A stretch of 64,000 nt of DNA from Lysinibacillus sp. PLM2 (GTDB lineage: Bacteria; Bacillota; Bacilli; Bacillales_A; Planococcaceae), in the NCBI GenBank assembly GCA_023168345.1, contig AP025689.1, positions 2,230,001-2,294,000 on the forward strand. The letters run 5' to 3'. Position numbers and translations under genes: made by a program. This document shows positions 28,810 to 39,858 of this stretch, one piece after another (position 1 is the first letter of the stretch; each line of letters begins with the position of its first letter). The notes beneath the pieces were generated by a model that saw only the letters and a list, made by a program, of their open reading frames with translations, was not told the origin of the DNA and ran no database searches.

Positions 28810-29268
28810 TTATTTTATCATAGCGTCCTTATAGGGCAACTTATTTTGGCGTTCATTCTCATTGGCTTGGTAGTGAAAGCTGGCCGTTTCAAAAACAAAT
28901 CTAGCAGCGACAATTACGGTAATAATGAATGGGACTGATAATTTTGAAAACGATTCTAGCTCTGCTGGTAATCCATATATTGCCCATTCCGTTAGCAACG
29001 CAATGACACCACCTATTACCAATGAAGAAAAGAATGCAGGAATAAAAGATACATACTGCATGATTAAATAAAAAATAAGAATAATAACGAATAAAAAAAT
29101 CGCTAGGAAAATCCATTGTACTAATGGATGATTATCCTGTAAAATGCCATAACGAGTTGTATAGTCTATTGGATTCCATTGAATAAATTTAAAAAAGGAT
29201 AATCCAGATAGTGCTAAAGTTAAAAAAATGGAAGCGGCAATACTTGTTAATAATGCTAATCTAAACAT
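28810..29268 (-). CDS. yqhR: Conserved membrane protein YqhR
   Basis: 152-residue protein with four hydrophobic segments (about 3-24, 50-70, 76-97 and 113-132 from the chosen start). Homologue of B. subtilis YqhR, function unknown. The ATG used has GAGGTG six bases upstream; an in-frame GTG 33 bases earlier lacks an SD. First gene of the leftward yqhR-aroQ-pepP-efp series, divergent from yqhQ. Confidence 0.85.
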   Translation of the reverse strand: MFRLALLTSIAASIFLTLALSGLSFFKFIQWNPIDYTTRYGILQDNHPLVQWIFLAIFLFVIILIFYLIMQYVSFIPAFFSSLVIGGVIALLTEWAIYGLPAELESFSKLSVPFIITVIVAARFVFETASFHYQANENERQNKLPYKDAMIK

Positions 29269-29404
29269 GAAAAACACCTCATTTTTTTCTTTTAGTTTCA
29301 CCCAAACTAAAATTTAGTATGCGTATAGTAGTGCATTTCAATAAAATTTAGTACAATGAGATAGTTACTATATTTAGAATCTAGTAGAGAGTGGTGTACA
29401 TAAC

Positions 29405-30340
29405 TTGAGTAATAAAACACCTGTATACGGAGGACAAGCACTTTTAGAGGGTGTTATGTTCGGCGGAAAAGATCATTCTGTTACAGCGGTTCGTCGTAAA
29501 GATGAATCAATTGAATATTTTTATGCGAAAAAGGAAAAAAAGCCCTTACTTCAAAAACTTAAGAAGGTTCCTTTTTTAAGAGGGAATGTCGCTTTAATTG
29601 AATCAGCCGGATTAGGGGCACGACATATGCAATTTTCTGGTGATCGTTACGATGTAATGCCAGGCGAAGAGGAAGAACAAGGCCAAGAAATGTCTAAGCT
29701 TCAAATGATATTAGGCGTTGCAGTGGTTGGGGTATTATCCTTTTTATTTGGTAAATTTGTGTTTACATTAGTTCCAGTATTTCTTGCTGAATTGTTTTCA
29801 ACTTGGGTACCAGATAAGACTGGGCAAATCTTACTAGAGACATTGTTTAAGCTTATATTACTATTTGGATATTTATATTTCATCTCCATGATGCCGATTA
29901 TTAAGCGCGTTTTCCAATACCATGGCTCAGAACATAAAGTCATTAATTGTTATGAAGCCGGTTTAGAATTAACTGTTGAAAATGTACAAAAGCAGTCTCG
30001 CCTACATTATCGATGTGGGTCTAGTTTTATTTTATTTACGGTTGTTGTCGGGATGTTCGTTTATTTCTTATTCCCAACAGATCCACTATGGTTACGTGTA
30101 TTAATACGTATTTTGTTAATACCAGTAGTAATCGGTATATCTTTTGAAGTTTTACAAGGTACAAACGCATTAAGAAACATACCGGTTTTAAAATATTTAG
30201 GTTATCCTGGACTATGGCTACAATTATTAACAACAAAAGAGCCTAAGGATGATATGGTCGAGGTAGCTATTTGTTCATTCAAAAAACTACACGAAGTAGA
30301 AAAAAACCCTGAAATAGCAAAAGAATTAGCACACGACTAA
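29405..30340 (+). CDS. yqhQ: DUF1385 family membrane protein YqhQ
   Basis: 311 residues, starting at TTG. The soluble N-terminus begins with the family motif YGGQALLEGVMF and includes FLRGN, followed by about four membrane segments (98-125, 140-160, 206-222, 230-250) and the signatures YHGSEHKVINCYE and RCGSSF. The conserved His/Glu/Cys residues suggest metal binding, but the function is unknown. Divergent from yqhR as in B. subtilis. Confidence 0.9.
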   Translation: MSNKTPVYGGQALLEGVMFGGKDHSVTAVRRKDESIEYFYAKKEKKPLLQKLKKVPFLRGNVALIESAGLGARHMQFSGDRYDVMPGEEEEQGQEMSKLQMILGVAVVGVLSFLFGKFVFTLVPVFLAELFSTWVPDKTGQILLETLFKLILLFGYLYFISMMPIIKRVFQYHGSEHKVINCYEAGLELTVENVQKQSRLHYRCGSSFILFTVVVGMFVYFLFPTDPLWLRVLIRILLIPVVIGISFEVLQGTNALRNIPVLKYLGYPGLWLQLLTTKEPKDDMVEVAICSFKKLHEVEKNPEIAKELAHD

Positions 30341-30348
30341 GACTATTC

Positions 30349-30375
30349 GAGAGATTGGCAAACCGCCAGTCTCTC
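30349..30375 (+). terminator. Terminator of yqhQ
   Basis: 11-bp arms GAGAGATTGGC / GCCAGTCTCTC with one G-U pair, then T5. Confidence 0.85.
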
Positions 30376-30459
30376 TTTTTATTAATTTTATTAAAATCCC
30401 ATTTACAATTTCCGACATCTTCGATAAGATTTCGATATTACACTAAAGGGGATCTCATT

Positions 30460-31224
30460 ATGGAATTAGATTTTTTTACATGTATAATTCTAGTATTTTT
30501 TGGATTTATTAGTTCATTTATCAATGCAACTGTGGGTGGAGGAGGCTTAATTTCATTACCTGCTCTACTATCATTAGGACTCCCCCCTTCAACGGCGATT
30601 GCAACAAATAAATTAGCGGCTACTATGGGGAATCTAACAAGTACTTTAACATTCTTTAGAGCCGGGAAAGTAGATGTAAAGCTGATGGGACCCATTGTAC
30701 CATTTGTATTCGCCTTTTCCATGCTTGGGGCTTTTACGGTTCATTTATTGGACTCGGAGATTTTAAAACCTTTGATTATTATCATGTTAATTGTCGTCCT
30801 AGTATACACTTTGTTGAATAAAAATTGGGGGAGTGTTGAAGATAGAAAAGCTATAAATTGGAAAACTGGGACCTTCTTTTTTGGAGGTCTAATACTTTTA
30901 GGATTTTATGACGGCTTTTTTGGACCAGGTACAGGTTCTTTTATGATATTTGTTTTTTTATTAATGGGGTTTGATTTTCTGCAGGCAGCAGGAAATGCAA
31001 AGTTATTGAACTTTACAAGCAATATTTCGGCGCTGATTATGTTTATTTTCCTCGGTGAAGTATTGTTCTTATATGGCATTATCATGGGAATATCCATGAT
31101 GATAGGGGCTTACATCGGTACAAAATTTGCCCTAACAAGAGGTACGACATTTGTACGAATTTTATTTATAGTAATGACCGTTGTACTAATTGCAAAGAAT
31201 ACATATGATTATTTTATCGGTTAA
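30460..31224 (+). CDS. TauE/SafE family permease
   Basis: 254-residue membrane protein of the TauE/SafE (DUF81) family, associated with sulfite, sulfonate or other organic-anion export. It starts MELDFFTC with AAAGGGG eight bases upstream. About eight hydrophobic segments and the two family repeats: NATVGGGGLISLPALL (near residue 25) and DGFFGPGTGSFMIF (near 155). Substrate cannot be assigned. It is followed by a strong terminator. Confidence 0.88.
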   Translation: MELDFFTCIILVFFGFISSFINATVGGGGLISLPALLSLGLPPSTAIATNKLAATMGNLTSTLTFFRAGKVDVKLMGPIVPFVFAFSMLGAFTVHLLDSEILKPLIIIMLIVVLVYTLLNKNWGSVEDRKAINWKTGTFFFGGLILLGFYDGFFGPGTGSFMIFVFLLMGFDFLQAAGNAKLLNFTSNISALIMFIFLGEVLFLYGIIMGISMMIGAYIGTKFALTRGTTFVRILFIVMTVVLIAKNTYDYFIG

Positions 31225-31228
31225 TGGA

Positions 31229-31266
31229 AAAACCGGGGCTGACCAATTTAGGTCTGCCCCGGTTTT
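31229..31266. terminator. Strong terminator between the TauE gene and the RNR gene
   Basis: 11-bp GC-rich perfect arms (31229-31239 and 31256-31266) extended inward, flanked by A and T runs; works for both convergent genes. Confidence 0.85.
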
Positions 31267-31328
31267 ATGTTGTTATAATGTTTAAATTAGTAAAGAAAGG
31301 AATTTCTCTAATACGGCTTCTTTATTGA

Positions 31329-33902
31329 TTATAGTCCGCATTTTAGCTGTGCTCCACAGCTTGTACATGTGTTACAACCGCCAAGTTCCTCTACTGTACC
31401 TTGACGACATACCGGACATGTATTACCAACCTCTGATCCAATTGTTACATTTGTTGTTTCAAGAGGTGCAATCGTGTCCACTAAAACTACTGGCTGTTTT
31501 TCATTAACTTTTTCTTCTAAAACTTCATCAAATGCTAATTGTTCGTCATGTGACGATTCTGCTTTTAATGTTAATACCTGGGAATCACGGCTTCCATCAA
31601 CGTAAACCGTTCCACCCTTTGCTCCACCTTTATAAAGACGCTCATACACCTTTTGAACTTGTTCTACTGTATAACCTTTAGGAGCATTTACAGTTTTAGA
31701 AATTGAAGAGTCAACCCAACGTTGGATTACACATTGTACATCAGCATGTGCTTCAGGTGTTAATTCCATAGATGAAATAAACCAATTAGGTAGATTATGT
31801 TCATCTGCTTCTGGATGCTGTTCTAAATACTCTTGTACGATTTCAGCTTTCACTTCAATAAATTTACCTAAACGCCCTGAACGATAGTATGTGAAAGAGA
31901 AGTAAGGCTCTAAGCCAGTCGCCACCCCTACCATTGTTCCAGTTGATCCTGTTGGCGCCACAGTTAGTAAGTGAGAATTACGAATTCCTTTTTCTAGCAC
32001 ACCTTGGCGAACGTGCTCAGGCATTTTACTCATATATCCAGTATTAATGAATGCTTGTCTTAAACGGTTTGTTTCTTCTTCAGATTCTCCTTCTAAGAAT
32101 GGGAAACTGCCACGTTCTTGACCAAGTTCAATGGATGTTTCATAAGCGGTAATCGCAATTGTTTCAAAGATTTTATCAACAAGCTTGTTACCTTCTTCTG
32201 AACCATATTCTTTTTCACAATAAATAAGTAAGTCAGCAAGTCCCATAACACCTAGCCCAACACGACGCTCACCTAATGCTTGCTTACGATTTTGTTCTAA
32301 GAAATAAGGTGTAGCATCGATGACGTTATCTTGCATACGTACCCCAACACGTACAGTCTCTTTTAATGCTTCATAATCGATTGCTTTTTGCTCTTTAATA
32401 GCAAATTGAGCTAAATTAACAGCTGCAAGGTTACATACAGAAAACGGAGCTAGTGGTTGTTCTCCACATGGATTTGTCGCTACAACTTTTTGACCATATG
32501 CACGAGCATTTGTCATGTCGTTGGCATTATCGATAAAGAAGATACCTGGTTCCGCAGCGTAAGTTGCACAAACGTTGATTAAATTCCAAAGTTCACGTGC
32601 ACGAATTTTACGATATGTACGCACACGATAGCCCAGTTTCTCCCATTCTCTAACATCCCCTACTTCATGCCATTTTTCATTGTAAATAGCCATCTCTTCA
32701 GGTGAATAGTTAGCAACATCTGGGAAACGAAGTTCATAGTCCTCATCATTTTCGATAGCTGCCATGAAATCTTTCGTTAAAGTTACCGAGATATTAGCAC
32801 CAGTTAAAAACTCGGGGTTATGAACAGAATATGTTCCACCATCGCGTAGCTTTTGTGCTGCATCTTTGATAATGGCTTCATTAAAGCCACCGTAACCCGG
32901 AATGTTTTTATAATTAACAATACCTTGATACATTGCCTCTTCTTGAGCAGTTAAAGGTTTGAATTTTAATTTTTCTTTTGCTAGACGGCTAATGACTTCA
33001 TCTTCCGTATTTTCAATTAAATAGCGTAAAATGCGTGGATTTTGCATTTTTGAAATGATAAATTCCACAATATCAGGATGCCAATCTGCAAGCATAATCA
33101 TTTGAGCACCGCGTCTTGAACCACCTTGTTCAACAAGATGTGTTAATTTAGCAATGTCATCAAGCCATGATACAGAACCGCTTGATTTCCCATTTACCCC
33201 ACGAGCTAATGTATTTCGTGGACGAAGAGTTGAACCATTTGTTCCTACCCCACCGCCACGGCTCATAATCTCCATTACTTGCTTACGGTGATCACTAATT
33301 CCTTCACGACTGTCTGCAACAAAAGGCATTACATAACAGTTGAAGAATGTTACGTCTGTTTGAGAACCTGCACCGTATAGTACACGCCCTGCAGGAACGA
33401 ATTTTAATGACACAAGTTGTTCATAGAACTTTTGGAACCATTTTTCGCGGTCTTCTTCCGTTTTTTCAACAGCAGCAAGACCAGCAGCATTTCGTTTTGC
33501 AATTTGTTCATAAAATACTTCAAGAGGCTTTTCAATCACGTCTATCGAGCGAACAATAATACCAGTTTCTTGTTCTTTCGGATCGTCAAGCACGTGTCGA
33601 TACTCTTCCTCAATTAAAATTTCTGCTCTTTTCGTAGCAAAGTCAATTGATCGAATAAATCCTAATCCACGAGCAGGGAATTTCGGATCCTCTTTAATTG
33701 TTAGTACTACGAAATCACCCGATTTTAAAGTTTTCTTTTCCGTATCCTTAAACGAGTAACGATCAATCATTACTAATCTTGATACACCTTTATGTGTGAT
33801 GTGCATATCCGGTGTAACCGGATGTACTTGAGGAAATTTCTCGATGTCTTTGTTCAGTTGATCTATGAGGATGGTTGTTTCTTTTGCGTGTGCCAATACC
33901 AT
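31329..33902 (-). CDS. nrdJ: Adenosylcobalamin-dependent (class II) ribonucleotide reductase
   Basis: Reduces ribonucleotides to deoxyribonucleotides by a B12-generated thiyl radical. 857 residues from an ATG preceded by AAAAGGGAGG. Visible motifs: the FFNCYVMP segment and GGGVGTNGSTLRPRN in the first third, NPCGEQPLAPFSVCN in the active-site region, APTGSTGTMVG, and a C-terminal zinc-ribbon/redox tail with CPVC, CTSCGAQ and a final CGL. It has no nrdI/nrdF partner nearby. Two NrdR boxes lie upstream; no cobalamin riboswitch was recognised. Confidence 0.95.
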   Translation of the reverse strand: MVLAHAKETTILIDQLNKDIEKFPQVHPVTPDMHITHKGVSRLVMIDRYSFKDTEKKTLKSGDFVVLTIKEDPKFPARGLGFIRSIDFATKRAEILIEEEYRHVLDDPKEQETGIIVRSIDVIEKPLEVFYEQIAKRNAAGLAAVEKTEEDREKWFQKFYEQLVSLKFVPAGRVLYGAGSQTDVTFFNCYVMPFVADSREGISDHRKQVMEIMSRGGGVGTNGSTLRPRNTLARGVNGKSSGSVSWLDDIAKLTHLVEQGGSRRGAQMIMLADWHPDIVEFIISKMQNPRILRYLIENTEDEVISRLAKEKLKFKPLTAQEEAMYQGIVNYKNIPGYGGFNEAIIKDAAQKLRDGGTYSVHNPEFLTGANISVTLTKDFMAAIENDEDYELRFPDVANYSPEEMAIYNEKWHEVGDVREWEKLGYRVRTYRKIRARELWNLINVCATYAAEPGIFFIDNANDMTNARAYGQKVVATNPCGEQPLAPFSVCNLAAVNLAQFAIKEQKAIDYEALKETVRVGVRMQDNVIDATPYFLEQNRKQALGERRVGLGVMGLADLLIYCEKEYGSEEGNKLVDKIFETIAITAYETSIELGQERGSFPFLEGESEEETNRLRQAFINTGYMSKMPEHVRQGVLEKGIRNSHLLTVAPTGSTGTMVGVATGLEPYFSFTYYRSGRLGKFIEVKAEIVQEYLEQHPEADEHNLPNWFISSMELTPEAHADVQCVIQRWVDSSISKTVNAPKGYTVEQVQKVYERLYKGGAKGGTVYVDGSRDSQVLTLKAESSHDEQLAFDEVLEEKVNEKQPVVLVDTIAPLETTNVTIGSEVGNTCPVCRQGTVEELGGCNTCTSCGAQLKCGL

Positions 33903-33957
33903 CTGCCAGCCTCCCTTTTCTAAGTTCAATATCTAGTAAAATCTTTCTATCTATCAT

Positions 33958-34006
33958 ACACAATATATAGTGTTATGTTAACAAAAAAGCACACTAGATG
34001 TTGTTG
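33958..34006. promoter_or_regulatory. Tandem NrdR boxes upstream of nrdJ
   Basis: ACACAATATATAGTGT at 33958-33973 matches the NrdR-box consensus fully; a weaker box ACACTAGATGTTGTTG (12 of 16) lies at 33991-34006. Their starts are 33 bases apart, about three helical turns, as expected for paired NrdR sites. They lie about 55 to 105 bases upstream of the nrdJ start. Confidence 0.8.
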
Positions 34007-34151
34007 CAATATTTTCTTAGAAAAGATTACCTCATAAAATCTTTCAATGCAAGGGGTTGATTTTTTTAAAAATATTAAAAACCTATAAAATACTAGGATT
34101 GGAACTATTAAAAAATTTTTCTAAATATAAACGTACATTTCGGTAATATAT

Positions 34152-34985
34152 TTATTTTCTAAAATTCCATTCATCCGTTAAATATTTTGTTTTTTCTAAT
34201 TCCTTAACAAGCTCATTTTGAGAATCTGTTAATTCATAAGGAACAAGTTCAATATTCAATGCATCCTCGAATCCTTTTTTAAATGCTACCACGCACTCTT
34301 CTATCGAAATAGGACGATCTGCGATTTTGTTAATCGCAACTGCTTTTTCTGGGAGCTTCGTACGCATTTTTTCTTTCGCTTCATCGGACGGAAATTTAAA
34401 AACAGATAGTAACTTATCTTCATCAAGGTCAAGTAATATCGCACCATGCTGTAAAATGACACCTTTTTGTCGAGTTTGAGCACTTCCTGCAACTTTTTTC
34501 CCTTCGACAACCAATTCATACCAACTCGGAGCATCAAAGCATACCGCACTTTTTGGTTTCTTTAAATCTAATAGTTTTTCCTCACTATCAGGCACACTAA
34601 AATAAGCATTTAATCCTAAATTTTGAAACCCTAATAATAAACCTTCGCTTAAAACACGATAGGCTTCCGTTACTGTAGCTGGCATGTTAGGATATTCCTC
34701 GGTTACAATAACACTATAAGTTAATTCGTGTTCATGTAAAACTGCACGCCCTCCTGTTGGGCGTCGTACAAAACCAATTTTTTGAGCCTTTAATGTGTCG
34801 AAATCTACTTCCTTTTCTGCTCTTTGAAAATATCCGACAGATAGCGTAGCAGGATTCCATTCATAAAACCGAATGACTGGAGGTATTTCTCCTCTACTAT
34901 GTAAATCTAACAATGCTTCATCTAATGCCATATTATAAGATGGACTACAAGGTCCAGAATTGATAAAGTACCACTTTGTTTTCAT
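34152..34985 (-). CDS. lipM: Octanoyl-[GcvH]:protein transferase LipM
   Basis: Transfers octanoate from ACP to GcvH in lipoate synthesis. 277 residues of the BPL/LipA/LipB family: N-terminal [30 protein letters not shown], the catalytic Cys in [11 protein letters not shown] and the Lys motif [14 protein letters not shown], ending [10 protein letters not shown]. subtilis YqhM (LipM) has the same signatures. Divergent from yqhL and close to the glycine cleavage genes whose GcvH it modifies. Confidence 0.94.
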   Translation of the reverse strand: MKTKWYFINSGPCSPSYNMALDEALLDLHSRGEIPPVIRFYEWNPATLSVGYFQRAEKEVDFDTLKAQKIGFVRRPTGGRAVLHEHELTYSVIVTEEYPNMPATVTEAYRVLSEGLLLGFQNLGLNAYFSVPDSEEKLLDLKKPKSAVCFDAPSWYELVVEGKKVAGSAQTRQKGVILQHGAILLDLDEDKLLSVFKFPSDEAKEKMRTKLPEKAVAINKIADRPISIEECVVAFKKGFEDALNIELVPYELTDSQNELVKELEKTKYLTDEWNFRK

Positions 34986-35088
34986 ATTCCCATCTCCTCA
35001 CAATGTATATCATTTTATCAAACTCATTGGACGAACGCCACTTTCTCTTTTATAATGGAATATGTAGAATGAAAGGAGAAAACATGCA

Positions 35089-35472
35089 GTGAACGTTCTT
35101 TATACTATCGCGATTATACTAGGTCTTATTATCGTATATGTACTAGTTAATACTTTCCGCTTAAAAAAATCTGTAACAAACTTAACCCAAGAACAATTTA
35201 TCCAAGGCTATCGAAAAGCCCAATTAATTGACGTACGTGAGACGAAGGAGTTTGATTCTGGGCACATACTTGGTGCTAGAAATATTCCATCTACACAGCT
35301 TCGTCAACGTTACAAAGAGATTCGCCCTGATTTACCGGTATACTTGTACTGTCAAAATTCAGGTCGAAGCGCACGTGCTGCCCTTTTCTTAAAGAAAAAA
35401 GGATATAATCAACTATACCAACTTCAAGGCGGCTTCAAAACTTGGACAGGTAAAGTAAAGACAAAGGCGTAA
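35089..35472 (+). CDS. yqhL: Rhodanese-like protein YqhL
   Basis: 127 residues: an N-terminal membrane anchor (about 3-22) and a rhodanese domain with LIDVRETKEFDSGHI and the active-site loop YCQNSGRS containing the catalytic Cys. It probably moves sulfur at the membrane; physiological substrate unknown. Starts at GTG after SD AAAGGAG. Divergent from lipM, the same arrangement as in B. subtilis. Confidence 0.9.
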   Translation: MNVLYTIAIILGLIIVYVLVNTFRLKKSVTNLTQEQFIQGYRKAQLIDVRETKEFDSGHILGARNIPSTQLRQRYKEIRPDLPVYLYCQNSGRSARAALFLKKKGYNQLYQLQGGFKTWTGKVKTKA

Positions 35473-35777
35473 TTAAAACTACGCCCATATCTATCATTGA
35501 CTTGTATCAATGCTGGGTATCATAGATACAAGTCAATTTGTCAATACATAAATAAATGTTAAATTTTTATTAAAGTTTTATAAATAATTTTATTGTGACG
35601 TAGATAGAAAGTTGCCTTATTAACTTAGTAACTTCCTACTATTAATTACCTAAATAAATTTATCACTATATAATAGTAGAAACTCACTTTAAAACTGTAA
35701 AAACGACCTAAATAACTAGATTATTTTTTAATAATCTTTTAACATTTTTAATAACTGCTTTTAGATTTTTAACCTAA
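35473..35777. repeat. AT-rich intergenic stretch with a 12-bp inverted repeat
   Basis: Perfect arms TTGACTTGTATC (35497-35508) and GATACAAGTCAA (35525-35536) follow yqhL; they may be its terminator although the T-run is weak. The rest of the stretch is AT-rich, with no gene recognised. Confidence 0.5.
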
Positions 35778-35781
35778 AGAA

Positions 35782-35812
35782 ATCCATGAGAGCTATCTCT
35801 CACGGATTTTTT
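35782..35812. terminator. Terminator at the end of the gcv operon
   Basis: Arms AAATCCATGAGAG / CTCTCACGGATTT, with one G-U pair when read on the minus strand, and T-runs on the plus side. Placed right after the gcvPB stop. Confidence 0.6.
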
Positions 35813-35817
35813 ATTTT

Positions 35818-37281
35818 TTAATTTTTCTTATATCGTAGTATCGGTGTTCTCGCTGCACGCGTTTCATCTAACCGATTAACAACCGTTGTATGAGGTGCCT
35901 CTTGAACGATTGAAGGGTTTTCCTCCGCTTCCTTAGAGATCTGTATCATGATGTCACAAAATGCATCCAACGTTTCTTTTGATTCTGTTTCAGTAGGCTC
36001 AATCATCATCCCCTCTTCTACATTTAAAGGGAAATAAATTGTCGGTGGATGATAACCAAAGTCAAGCAAACGTTTTGCTATGTCTAATGTTCGAACACCT
36101 AGTTTCTTTTGACGACGACCAGATAAGACAAACTCATGCTTACAATGACGATTAAACGGCAGGTCAAAATACGGCTCTAAACGACGCATCATATAATTCG
36201 CATTCAACACTGCATACTCTGTTACCTGTTTTAGTCCCTCAGGTCCCATTGAGCGAATATACGTATAGGCGCGAACATTAATACCAAAATTACCGTAGTA
36301 CGGCTTTACCCGACCGATAGATTGTGGACGATTGTAATCGAAATGGAATGTACCATCCTCTAATTTCACTAATACGGGTTTAGGTAAAAATGGTATTAAA
36401 TCTGCCTTCACTCCAACAGGACCAGATCCCGGACCTCCCCCTCCATGAGGACCAGTAAAGGTTTTGTGTAAATTTAAATGGACACAATCAAAGCCCATAT
36501 CCCCAGGCCGCGCCTTACTCATTACCGCGTTTAAATTTGCACCATCATAGTACACTTTACCACCTACTGAGTGGATGATTTCAGATATTTCAAGAATGTT
36601 TTCTTCAAATAGACCTAAAGTATTTGGATTCGTTAACATTAATGCTGCTGTATCATCGCCAACGACACGACGGAGATCCTCTAAATCTACTAAACCATTT
36701 TCATCAGACTTTACAGTTATTGTTTCAAATCCAGCAACAGATGCACTTGCGGGGTTTGTTCCATGCGCAGAATCCGGAACAATTACTTTATTCCGATGCC
36801 CTTCACCATTCGCTTCATGGAAAGCACGAATCATCATTAATGCCGTCCATTCACCATGGGCACCAGCAGCGGGTTGTAACGTAACTTCATCCATTCCTGT
36901 AATTTCTTTTAGAGAACTTTGTAACTCATATAGTAATTCAAGAGCACCTTGAACAGTTTCTTCCGCCTGAAGTGGATGAATATTTGCAAATCCAGAAATA
37001 CGAGCAACATTTTCATTTAATTTCGGATTATATTTCATTGTACAGGAGCCTAATGGATAGAAACCTGAGTCAACCCCATGATTTCGACGAGAAAGAGCCG
37101 TATAATGGCGCATAATATCTAATTCTGACACTTCAGGTAATTCAGCTGCTTCTCCTCTAACATAACCTTCTGGCAATAAATCGGCCAACTCCATCTCTGG
37201 TACATCAAGTTCTGGTAAGCTATAACCAATACGGTCTTCATGAGTTAACTCAAAAATAAGTGGTTGATTTTCATTACGCAT
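35818..37281 (-). CDS. gcvPB: Glycine dehydrogenase (decarboxylating) subunit 2
   Basis: Beta subunit of the P-protein of the glycine cleavage system; with GcvPA it decarboxylates glycine using PLP and loads the aminomethyl group on GcvH. 487 residues, with the PLP lysine in [18 protein letters not shown]. Its ATG overlaps the end of gcvPA by 8 bases, coupling the two subunits. Last gene of the riboswitch-controlled operon. Confidence 0.97.
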   Translation of the reverse strand: MRNENQPLIFELTHEDRIGYSLPELDVPEMELADLLPEGYVRGEAAELPEVSELDIMRHYTALSRRNHGVDSGFYPLGSCTMKYNPKLNENVARISGFANIHPLQAEETVQGALELLYELQSSLKEITGMDEVTLQPAAGAHGEWTALMMIRAFHEANGEGHRNKVIVPDSAHGTNPASASVAGFETITVKSDENGLVDLEDLRRVVGDDTAALMLTNPNTLGLFEENILEISEIIHSVGGKVYYDGANLNAVMSKARPGDMGFDCVHLNLHKTFTGPHGGGGPGSGPVGVKADLIPFLPKPVLVKLEDGTFHFDYNRPQSIGRVKPYYGNFGINVRAYTYIRSMGPEGLKQVTEYAVLNANYMMRRLEPYFDLPFNRHCKHEFVLSGRRQKKLGVRTLDIAKRLLDFGYHPPTIYFPLNVEEGMMIEPTETESKETLDAFCDIMIQISKEAEENPSIVQEAPHTTVVNRLDETRAARTPILRYKKN

Positions 37282-38620
37282 TATAAGCCCCCATTTCTGC
37301 TACTAATTGATCAATCTCTTCTTTTGTACGTAATTCAGTCACTGCGATTAATGTATGATTTTCAAGCTCCGGATACTCGAGTCCTAAATCATACCCACCG
37401 ATAATCCCTTTTTCTAGTAACTTCTTATTAATCTCAAGTACGGGTTTATTAGTTTTTACAACGATTTCATTAAAATGTGGACCTTGAAATGGAACTGTGA
37501 AACCATTCGATTCAAATGCATTTTTGGCATAACGGGTCTTCACAATATTTTGTTTTGCCATTTCTTGAACGCCTTTTTTTCCAAGGGCAGTCATTGCTAC
37601 AGATGCTGCAAGAGCAAGCAATGCTTGGTTTGAGCAAATGTTTGATGTAGCTTTTTCACGACGGATATGCTGTTCACGGGCTTGTAATGTTAACACAAAA
37701 CCTCTCCGACCATCACCGTCAACGGTCTCACCTACTAATCTACCTGGAACTTTACGCATTAATTTTGTTGTTGTTGCAAAATATCCACAATAAGGACCAC
37801 CAAAACTTTCAGGGATACCGAAAACTTGTGCATCTCCTACCACTATGTCTGCACCAAGCTTTCCAGGAGGTGTAAGAACTCCTAAAGCCATTGGATTTGC
37901 AGAAACAATAAATAATGCTTTTGCTTCGTGAGCAACTTCTCCAAGAACCTTTATATCTTCTATTTGACCAAAGAAGTTAGGATATTGCACCATTACAGCA
38001 GCCGTATTATCATCAACTAATCTATTTAACTCTGTTATATCTGTTACTCCGTTAACAGCTGGAACTACAACGATTTCAATAGATTGACCGTAAGCATATG
38101 TCGCTACAACTTCGCGATACTCGGGATGAATAGCTTCAGATACTAATATCTTTTTACGCTTTGTTTGACCTGCCGCAAGCATTCCTGCTTCTGCTAAACT
38201 CGTTCCACCATCATACATTGAGGAGTTTGCTAAATCCATTCCAGTTAGCTCTGCTATCATTGTTTGGAATTCAAAAATTGCTTGCAGCTCGCCCTGGGAA
38301 ATTTCAGGCTGATAAGGTGTATATGCTGTATAAAACTCTGAACGCGAAATAACATGATCGACGATGACAGGCTTATAGTGATTGTAAACACCTGCACCTA
38401 AAAAGGATACATGTGCTTCTGTATCTTTATTTTTAGAGGCAAGCTGTTTTAACTCTTTTAATAATGCACTTTCTGATTTAGCAGCTTTAATATTATAGAG
38501 TCCTTTAAATCGTACACTTTCAGGAATATCCGAAAATAACTCACTTATGCTTTCAACACCAATTGTTGCAAGCATTTCTTTTTTATCTTGTTCCGTCATT
38601 GGGAGATAACGATGATTCAT
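37274..38620 (-). CDS. gcvPA: Glycine dehydrogenase (decarboxylating) subunit 1
   Basis: Alpha subunit of the P-protein. 448 residues, the same length as B. subtilis GcvPA, starting [17 protein letters not shown]; the frame is open seven codons further. Conserved [27 protein letters not shown] and [18 protein letters not shown] segments. It starts about 20 bases after gcvT. Confidence 0.97.
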   Translation of the reverse strand: MNHRYLPMTEQDKKEMLATIGVESISELFSDIPESVRFKGLYNIKAAKSESALLKELKQLASKNKDTEAHVSFLGAGVYNHYKPVIVDHVISRSEFYTAYTPYQPEISQGELQAIFEFQTMIAELTGMDLANSSMYDGGTSLAEAGMLAAGQTKRKKILVSEAIHPEYREVVATYAYGQSIEIVVVPAVNGVTDITELNRLVDDNTAAVMVQYPNFFGQIEDIKVLGEVAHEAKALFIVSANPMALGVLTPPGKLGADIVVGDAQVFGIPESFGGPYCGYFATTTKLMRKVPGRLVGETVDGDGRRGFVLTLQAREQHIRREKATSNICSNQALLALAASVAMTALGKKGVQEMAKQNIVKTRYAKNAFESNGFTVPFQGPHFNEIVVKTNKPVLEINKKLLEKGIIGGYDLGLEYPELENHTLIAVTELRTKEEIDQLVAEMGAYNA

Positions 38621-38641
38621 GTCTCTAACCTCTTTCATCAT

Positions 38642-39748
38642 TTATTTTGAACGTTTATAAAAAGGTGTCTCCACAGTGAGTACCTTCAATTTTTTATTTC
38701 TAATTTCAATTTCCAGTTCAGTACCAATAGTTGCAAATTCCACATTAATTAGCGCTAACCCAATGTTACGTTTTGTTAACGGCGACTGAGTACCTGTTGT
38801 TACTTCGCCAATCTCAATGCCATTTTTAAATATTTTATAGCCATGACGTGGAATGCCTTTGTCAATCATTTCAATTCCAACTAACTTTCTTTTTAAGCCA
38901 TTATCTTTTTGTTTTAATAAAGCGGCTTTCCCTATAAATTCAGAATTCTTTTGTAATTTCACTGCAAATCCCATACCAGCCTCAAGTGGCGTAATATCCT
39001 TCGAAATTTCTTGCCCATACAGCGGGAGACAAGCTTCAAATCGAAGAGTATCACGAGCACCAAGACCACAAGGAAGGACACCTTTTTCTTTACCCGCCTT
39101 TAAAATGGCTTCCCACAATTCAACAATTGCTACTGGTGAACAGTATATTTCAAATCCATCTTCCCCTGTATACCCACTACGTGATAAAAAAACTTCGTGT
39201 CCTGCCACTAACACTGGGTTTTGAAATTTGAAGTATTGTATATTCGATAAATTCGTATCTGTTAACGATTGAAGTACTTCTTCAGACAGCGGTCCTTGTA
39301 AAGCAAGCTGTCCATATTCATTTGATTGATTGGTAACTGTTACGCTTCCTTCCATATGATTCTTTAACCATTCGAAATCTTTGTCAATATTAGCAGCATT
39401 CACACATAAAAGATAACGGTTTTCTTCTAGTCGATATACCAATAAATCATCCACTACTCCGCCATTTTCATAGCACATTAAATTATATTGCGCACTACCA
39501 ATTGCAATTTTGGATATGTCATTTGTTAAAAGCCTTTGAAGAAAATGTACTGCATCTTTTCCTTCAATAATGATTTCGCCCATATGTGACACATCAAAAA
39601 GACCAGCACGACTTCTTACAGCTTCATGCTCTTCTTTAATAGAAGAAAATTGCACTGGTAACTCCCATCCACCAAAGTCAATCGTTTTACCACCATACTT
39701 TGTATACTCATTGAATAATGGGGTACGTTTTAAAATTGTTTTCAACAC
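38642..39748 (-). CDS. gcvT: Aminomethyltransferase (T-protein)
   Basis: Transfers the aminomethyl carbon from GcvH to tetrahydrofolate, releasing ammonia. 368 residues with [23 protein letters not shown] and [16 protein letters not shown]. The start is GTG (39748) or the next codon TTG (39745); AAGGAGGAG lies just upstream of both. First gene of gcvT-gcvPA-gcvPB, preceded by the tandem glycine riboswitch. Confidence 0.97.
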   Translation of the reverse strand: MLKTILKRTPLFNEYTKYGGKTIDFGGWELPVQFSSIKEEHEAVRSRAGLFDVSHMGEIIIEGKDAVHFLQRLLTNDISKIAIGSAQYNLMCYENGGVVDDLLVYRLEENRYLLCVNAANIDKDFEWLKNHMEGSVTVTNQSNEYGQLALQGPLSEEVLQSLTDTNLSNIQYFKFQNPVLVAGHEVFLSRSGYTGEDGFEIYCSPVAIVELWEAILKAGKEKGVLPCGLGARDTLRFEACLPLYGQEISKDITPLEAGMGFAVKLQKNSEFIGKAALLKQKDNGLKRKLVGIEMIDKGIPRHGYKIFKNGIEIGEVTTGTQSPLTKRNIGLALINVEFATIGTELEIEIRNKKLKVLTVETPFYKRSK

Positions 39749-39817
39749 GTCTCCTCCTTGTAAAATAAGGTTATTAATTTCCCACTTTAATCTTTATACT
39801 GGCATCCAAAACAAAAA

Positions 39818-39858
39818 AGGACAGAAGAATCCCTTGTAGTTGAGGGATCCTCTGTCCT
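39818..39858 (-). terminator. Expression-platform terminator of the glycine riboswitch
   Basis: Stem of about 16 bp (arms 39818-39834 and 39843-39858) followed by T6 on the minus strand. Its 5' arm directly abuts the second aptamer, so glycine binding can control its formation. Confidence 0.85.

Noticed and set aside
30355-30459. Upstream extension of the TauE gene
   Set aside because: It overlaps the yqhQ terminator and has no SD; the internal ATG has AAAGGGG at the right distance.
33903-34151. Possible cobalamin riboswitch before the B12-dependent RNR
   Set aside because: No B12-box-like sequence or long structured leader was seen; the region carries NrdR boxes instead.
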